DNA of 6,174 nucleotides, taken from DASSFZ01 sp036514635 (GTDB taxonomy: Bacteria > Chloroflexota > Anaerolineae > Fen-1058). Shown here one piece after another: positions 5,247 through 6,174 of this stretch. Position numbers and translations under genes: made by a program. The stretch is taken from assembly GCA_036514635.1 (NCBI GenBank), contig DATBWU010000117.1:1-6174 (forward strand). Reading direction: 5' to 3'. Under the pieces are notes generated by a model. That model was not told where the DNA came from, ran no database searches, and worked only from the letters and a program-made list of their open reading frames with translations. How positions within the stretch are numbered: the stretch's first letter is position 1; the number at the start of each line of letters is the position of its first letter.

Positions 5247-5875
5247 GTTCAACACCGCAGTCGTCAGCACCTTCCACCGCCACCGATCGCGCCCGACGCC
5301 GTTTGGCGTGGCTCGTCGACCCGGTAACGAGCGTCCTCATGCGCCTGGGCGTGACGCCGAACCTGATCACGATCCTCGGTGCGTTGGCGAACGCGGGCGT
5401 GGGCGTTTTGGCCGCAACGGGCAACCTGACCCTGGCGGGCATCGTCTTTGTGGCATCGGGTCTGCTTGACGGACTGGATGGCGCGTTGGCCCGGCGACTG
5501 GGCATCGCGGGCCGGTTTGGCGCGTTCCTCGACTCGGCGCTGGACCGCTATTCCGAGGCGTTCGTCCTGTTCGGTCTGCTGATCTACGCGGGCGATCGCG
5601 GCATGGTGTTAGAGGAACGCCTGGTATACATCACGCTGGTCGGATCGCTCTTGATCAGTTACACTCGTGCCCGGGCCGAGGGCCTGCGCGTCGAGTGCCG
5701 GGTCGGGTTGCTGACGCGAATGGAGCGCTATCTGCTCATGGCCGCCATGTTAATCACCGGACAGGTGACGATCGGCCTGGTGATACTCGCCGTGCTGACG
5801 CATTTCACAGCGTTCCAGCGCATCTTGCACGTGCGGCGGATCATGCGCGATACACACACAAGCGGGCCGAGATAA
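5243..5875 (+). CDS. CDP-alcohol phosphatidyltransferase, probable phosphatidylinositol phosphate synthase
   Basis: A 210-residue membrane enzyme. It carries the complete CDP-alcohol phosphotransferase motif D-x2-D-G-x2-A-R-x8-G-x3-D-x3-D, with D76, D79, G80, A83, R84, G93, D97 and D101 all present. About five to six hydrophobic segments surround it (roughly 43-58, 62-78, 103-117, 126-141, 163-186). Because it is translationally coupled to inositol-phosphate synthase (ATGA overlap, AAGG 7 nt upstream), the likely reaction is CDP-diacylglycerol plus inositol-1-phosphate to phosphatidylinositol phosphate. This is the route used by actinobacterial and archaeal homologues. Alternatives are di-myo-inositol-phosphate synthase, which is normally fused to a nucleotidylyltransferase domain not seen here, and phosphatidylglycerophosphate synthase. 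The longer frame opening at 4970 is a shadow of ino1. No dedicated phosphatase is in view. Confidence 0.88.
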   Translation: MSSTPQSSAPSTATDRARRRLAWLVDPVTSVLMRLGVTPNLITILGALANAGVGVLAATGNLTLAGIVFVASGLLDGLDGALARRLGIAGRFGAFLDSALDRYSEAFVLFGLLIYAGDRGMVLEERLVYITLVGSLLISYTRARAEGLRVECRVGLLTRMERYLLMAAMLITGQVTIGLVILAVLTHFTAFQRILHVRRIMRDTHTSGPR

Positions 5876-5906
5876 ACCATCCGCAAACGCCCGTACCCCG
5901 GTCGCA

Positions 5907-5935
5907 TTGTAGCGCTAGATCAGCGCTGATATAAT
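5907..5935 (+). promoter_or_regulatory. Orphan promoter candidate with a perfect palindrome in its spacer
   Basis: TTGTAG (5907-5912), 17 bp, and a perfect TATAAT (5930-5935) form a promoter-like sequence. The spacer contains the perfect 12-bp palindrome ATCAGCGCTGAT (5919-5930), touching the -10 box, and a second AGCGCT at 5911-5916. Transcription would start near 5942, but no gene is seen before the window ends. Confidence 0.45.
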
Positions 5936-5957
5936 CAGTCGGTATATCCGATCGTTG

Positions 5958-5988
5958 GACTTGCCAGGTTTTCAAGACCCGGCAGGTC
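5958..5988. repeat. 31-bp inverted repeat (dispersed palindrome type)
   Basis: GACTTGCCAGG pairs with CCCGGCAGGTC across a short TTTTCAAGA centre. This makes a 14-position stem with two G-T pairs and one A/C mismatch. CCTGCCAGGTTTT-type palindromes are, from memory, common dispersed repeats in Chloroflexota and Bacteroidota genomes. It is not followed by a T-run, so a terminator is unlikely. Confidence 0.6.
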
Positions 5989-6031
5989 TGCGAGCCTGTC
6001 CGAAAAGCCGCCAAATTAACTACCAAGACAC

Positions 6032-6048
6032 GCCCCCCTGAAGGGGGC
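6032..6048. repeat. Short GC hairpin
   Basis: GCCCCC (6032-6037) and GGGGGC (6043-6048) form a perfect 6-bp stem around CTGAA. A slipped pairing with loop TGAA is also possible. No T-run follows. Confidence 0.5.
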
Positions 6049-6088
6049 AAGCGACACCAAGGTTTCTCCAGGTTTTCTTCGCGTCGCC

Positions 6089-6111
6089 CGCCCCGCGTTT
6101 TTTGCGGGGTG
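6089..6111. repeat. Hairpin with a T-rich loop
   Basis: CGCCCCGC (6089-6096) pairs with GCGGGGTG (6104-6111), with one G-T pair, around a GTTTTTT loop. The T-run is inside the loop and not after the stem, so this is not a standard intrinsic terminator on either strand. Confidence 0.5.
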
Positions 6112-6117
6112 GTGACT

Positions 6118-6174
6118 CGCCTAGCGCGCCCCCGACGCGAAGCGTCGGATACGCCCTGTCCGCTGCGAAGCAGC
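6118..6174 (+). repeat. 27-bp repeat module copy 2 followed by two GAA-loop hairpins
   Basis: Bases 6118-6144 repeat 400-426 at 25 of 27 positions. In this copy the module runs into a perfect hairpin, CCGACGC-GAA-GCGTCGG (6132-6148). A second hairpin with the same GAA loop, GCTGC-GAA-GCAGC (6162-6174), ends at the window edge. The element probably continues beyond the window. Confidence 0.7.

Larger units (their letters stand above)
5876..6174. other. Intergenic stretch filled with hairpins and repeats, no gene seen
   Basis: No frame in this stretch has a plausible start with ribosome-binding site and family resemblance. No clear intrinsic terminator follows the phosphatidyltransferase stop. 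It contains a promoter-like sequence (5907-5935), an inverted repeat (5958-5988), a GC hairpin (6032-6048), a T-looped hairpin (6089-6111) and a repeat/hairpin cluster (6118-6174). The segment around 6021-6075 (ACCAAGACAC, GACACCAAGG) has the look of another dispersed repeat. Confidence 0.6.

Noticed and set aside
6089..6111. Intrinsic terminator of the inositol operon
   Set aside because: The T-run is in the loop, no U-tract follows the stem on either strand, and it is over 200 bases from the stop codon.

Overview
The window looks like a moderately GC-rich bacterial chromosome. The best lineage guess is Chloroflexota (Anaerolineae-like). That guess rests on two things: the pairing of myo-inositol-phosphate synthase with a CDP-alcohol phosphatidyltransferase, and the dense, dispersed GC-rich palindromic repeats. 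It is an inference from style, with no marker gene to confirm it.

The left part (about 1-2570) reads as an accessory or defence island. It opens with the C-terminal tail of a DNA methyltransferase/restriction enzyme (2-265). A 160-bp palindromic, MITE-like repeat follows (318-477), then a second repeat edge (498-514). That edge runs into an N-terminally decapitated MNT-type nucleotidyltransferase (515-691). The stretch 692-861 holds no gene I can support, only a candidate extended -10 promoter (815-823). Next is a compact three-gene cassette on the + strand: a TIGR04255-like protein (862-1602), an unrecognised 129-residue protein (1607-1996) and a VapC-like PIN-domain toxin (1996-2400). The last two overlap by one base (TAATG). 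On the - strand beside it lies the C-terminal remnant of a tyrosine recombinase (about 2425-2517), directly downstream of tRNA-Pro(CGG) (2580-2653). This is what a decayed integrative element at a tRNA gene would leave.

The right part (2654-5875) looks like ordinary chromosome. The tRNA-Pro promoter and the promoter of an EamA/DMT-family transporter (2792-3712) diverge from a shared 140-bp region, and the transporter mRNA may be leaderless. After it, a near-consensus sigma-70 promoter overlapping a palindrome drives an ArsR-family regulator (3783-4088). The regulator is followed by inositol-3-phosphate synthase (4155-5246) and, with an ATGA overlap, a CDP-alcohol phosphatidyltransferase (5243-5875). 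The two enzymes form a coherent pathway: glucose-6-phosphate to inositol-1-phosphate, then condensation with CDP-diacylglycerol to phosphatidylinositol phosphate. The regulator probably controls them or itself.

The tail (5876-6174) has no convincing gene. It holds a promoter-like sequence with a perfect palindrome, several hairpin repeats, and a second copy of a 27-bp module also found inside the left palindromic repeat.
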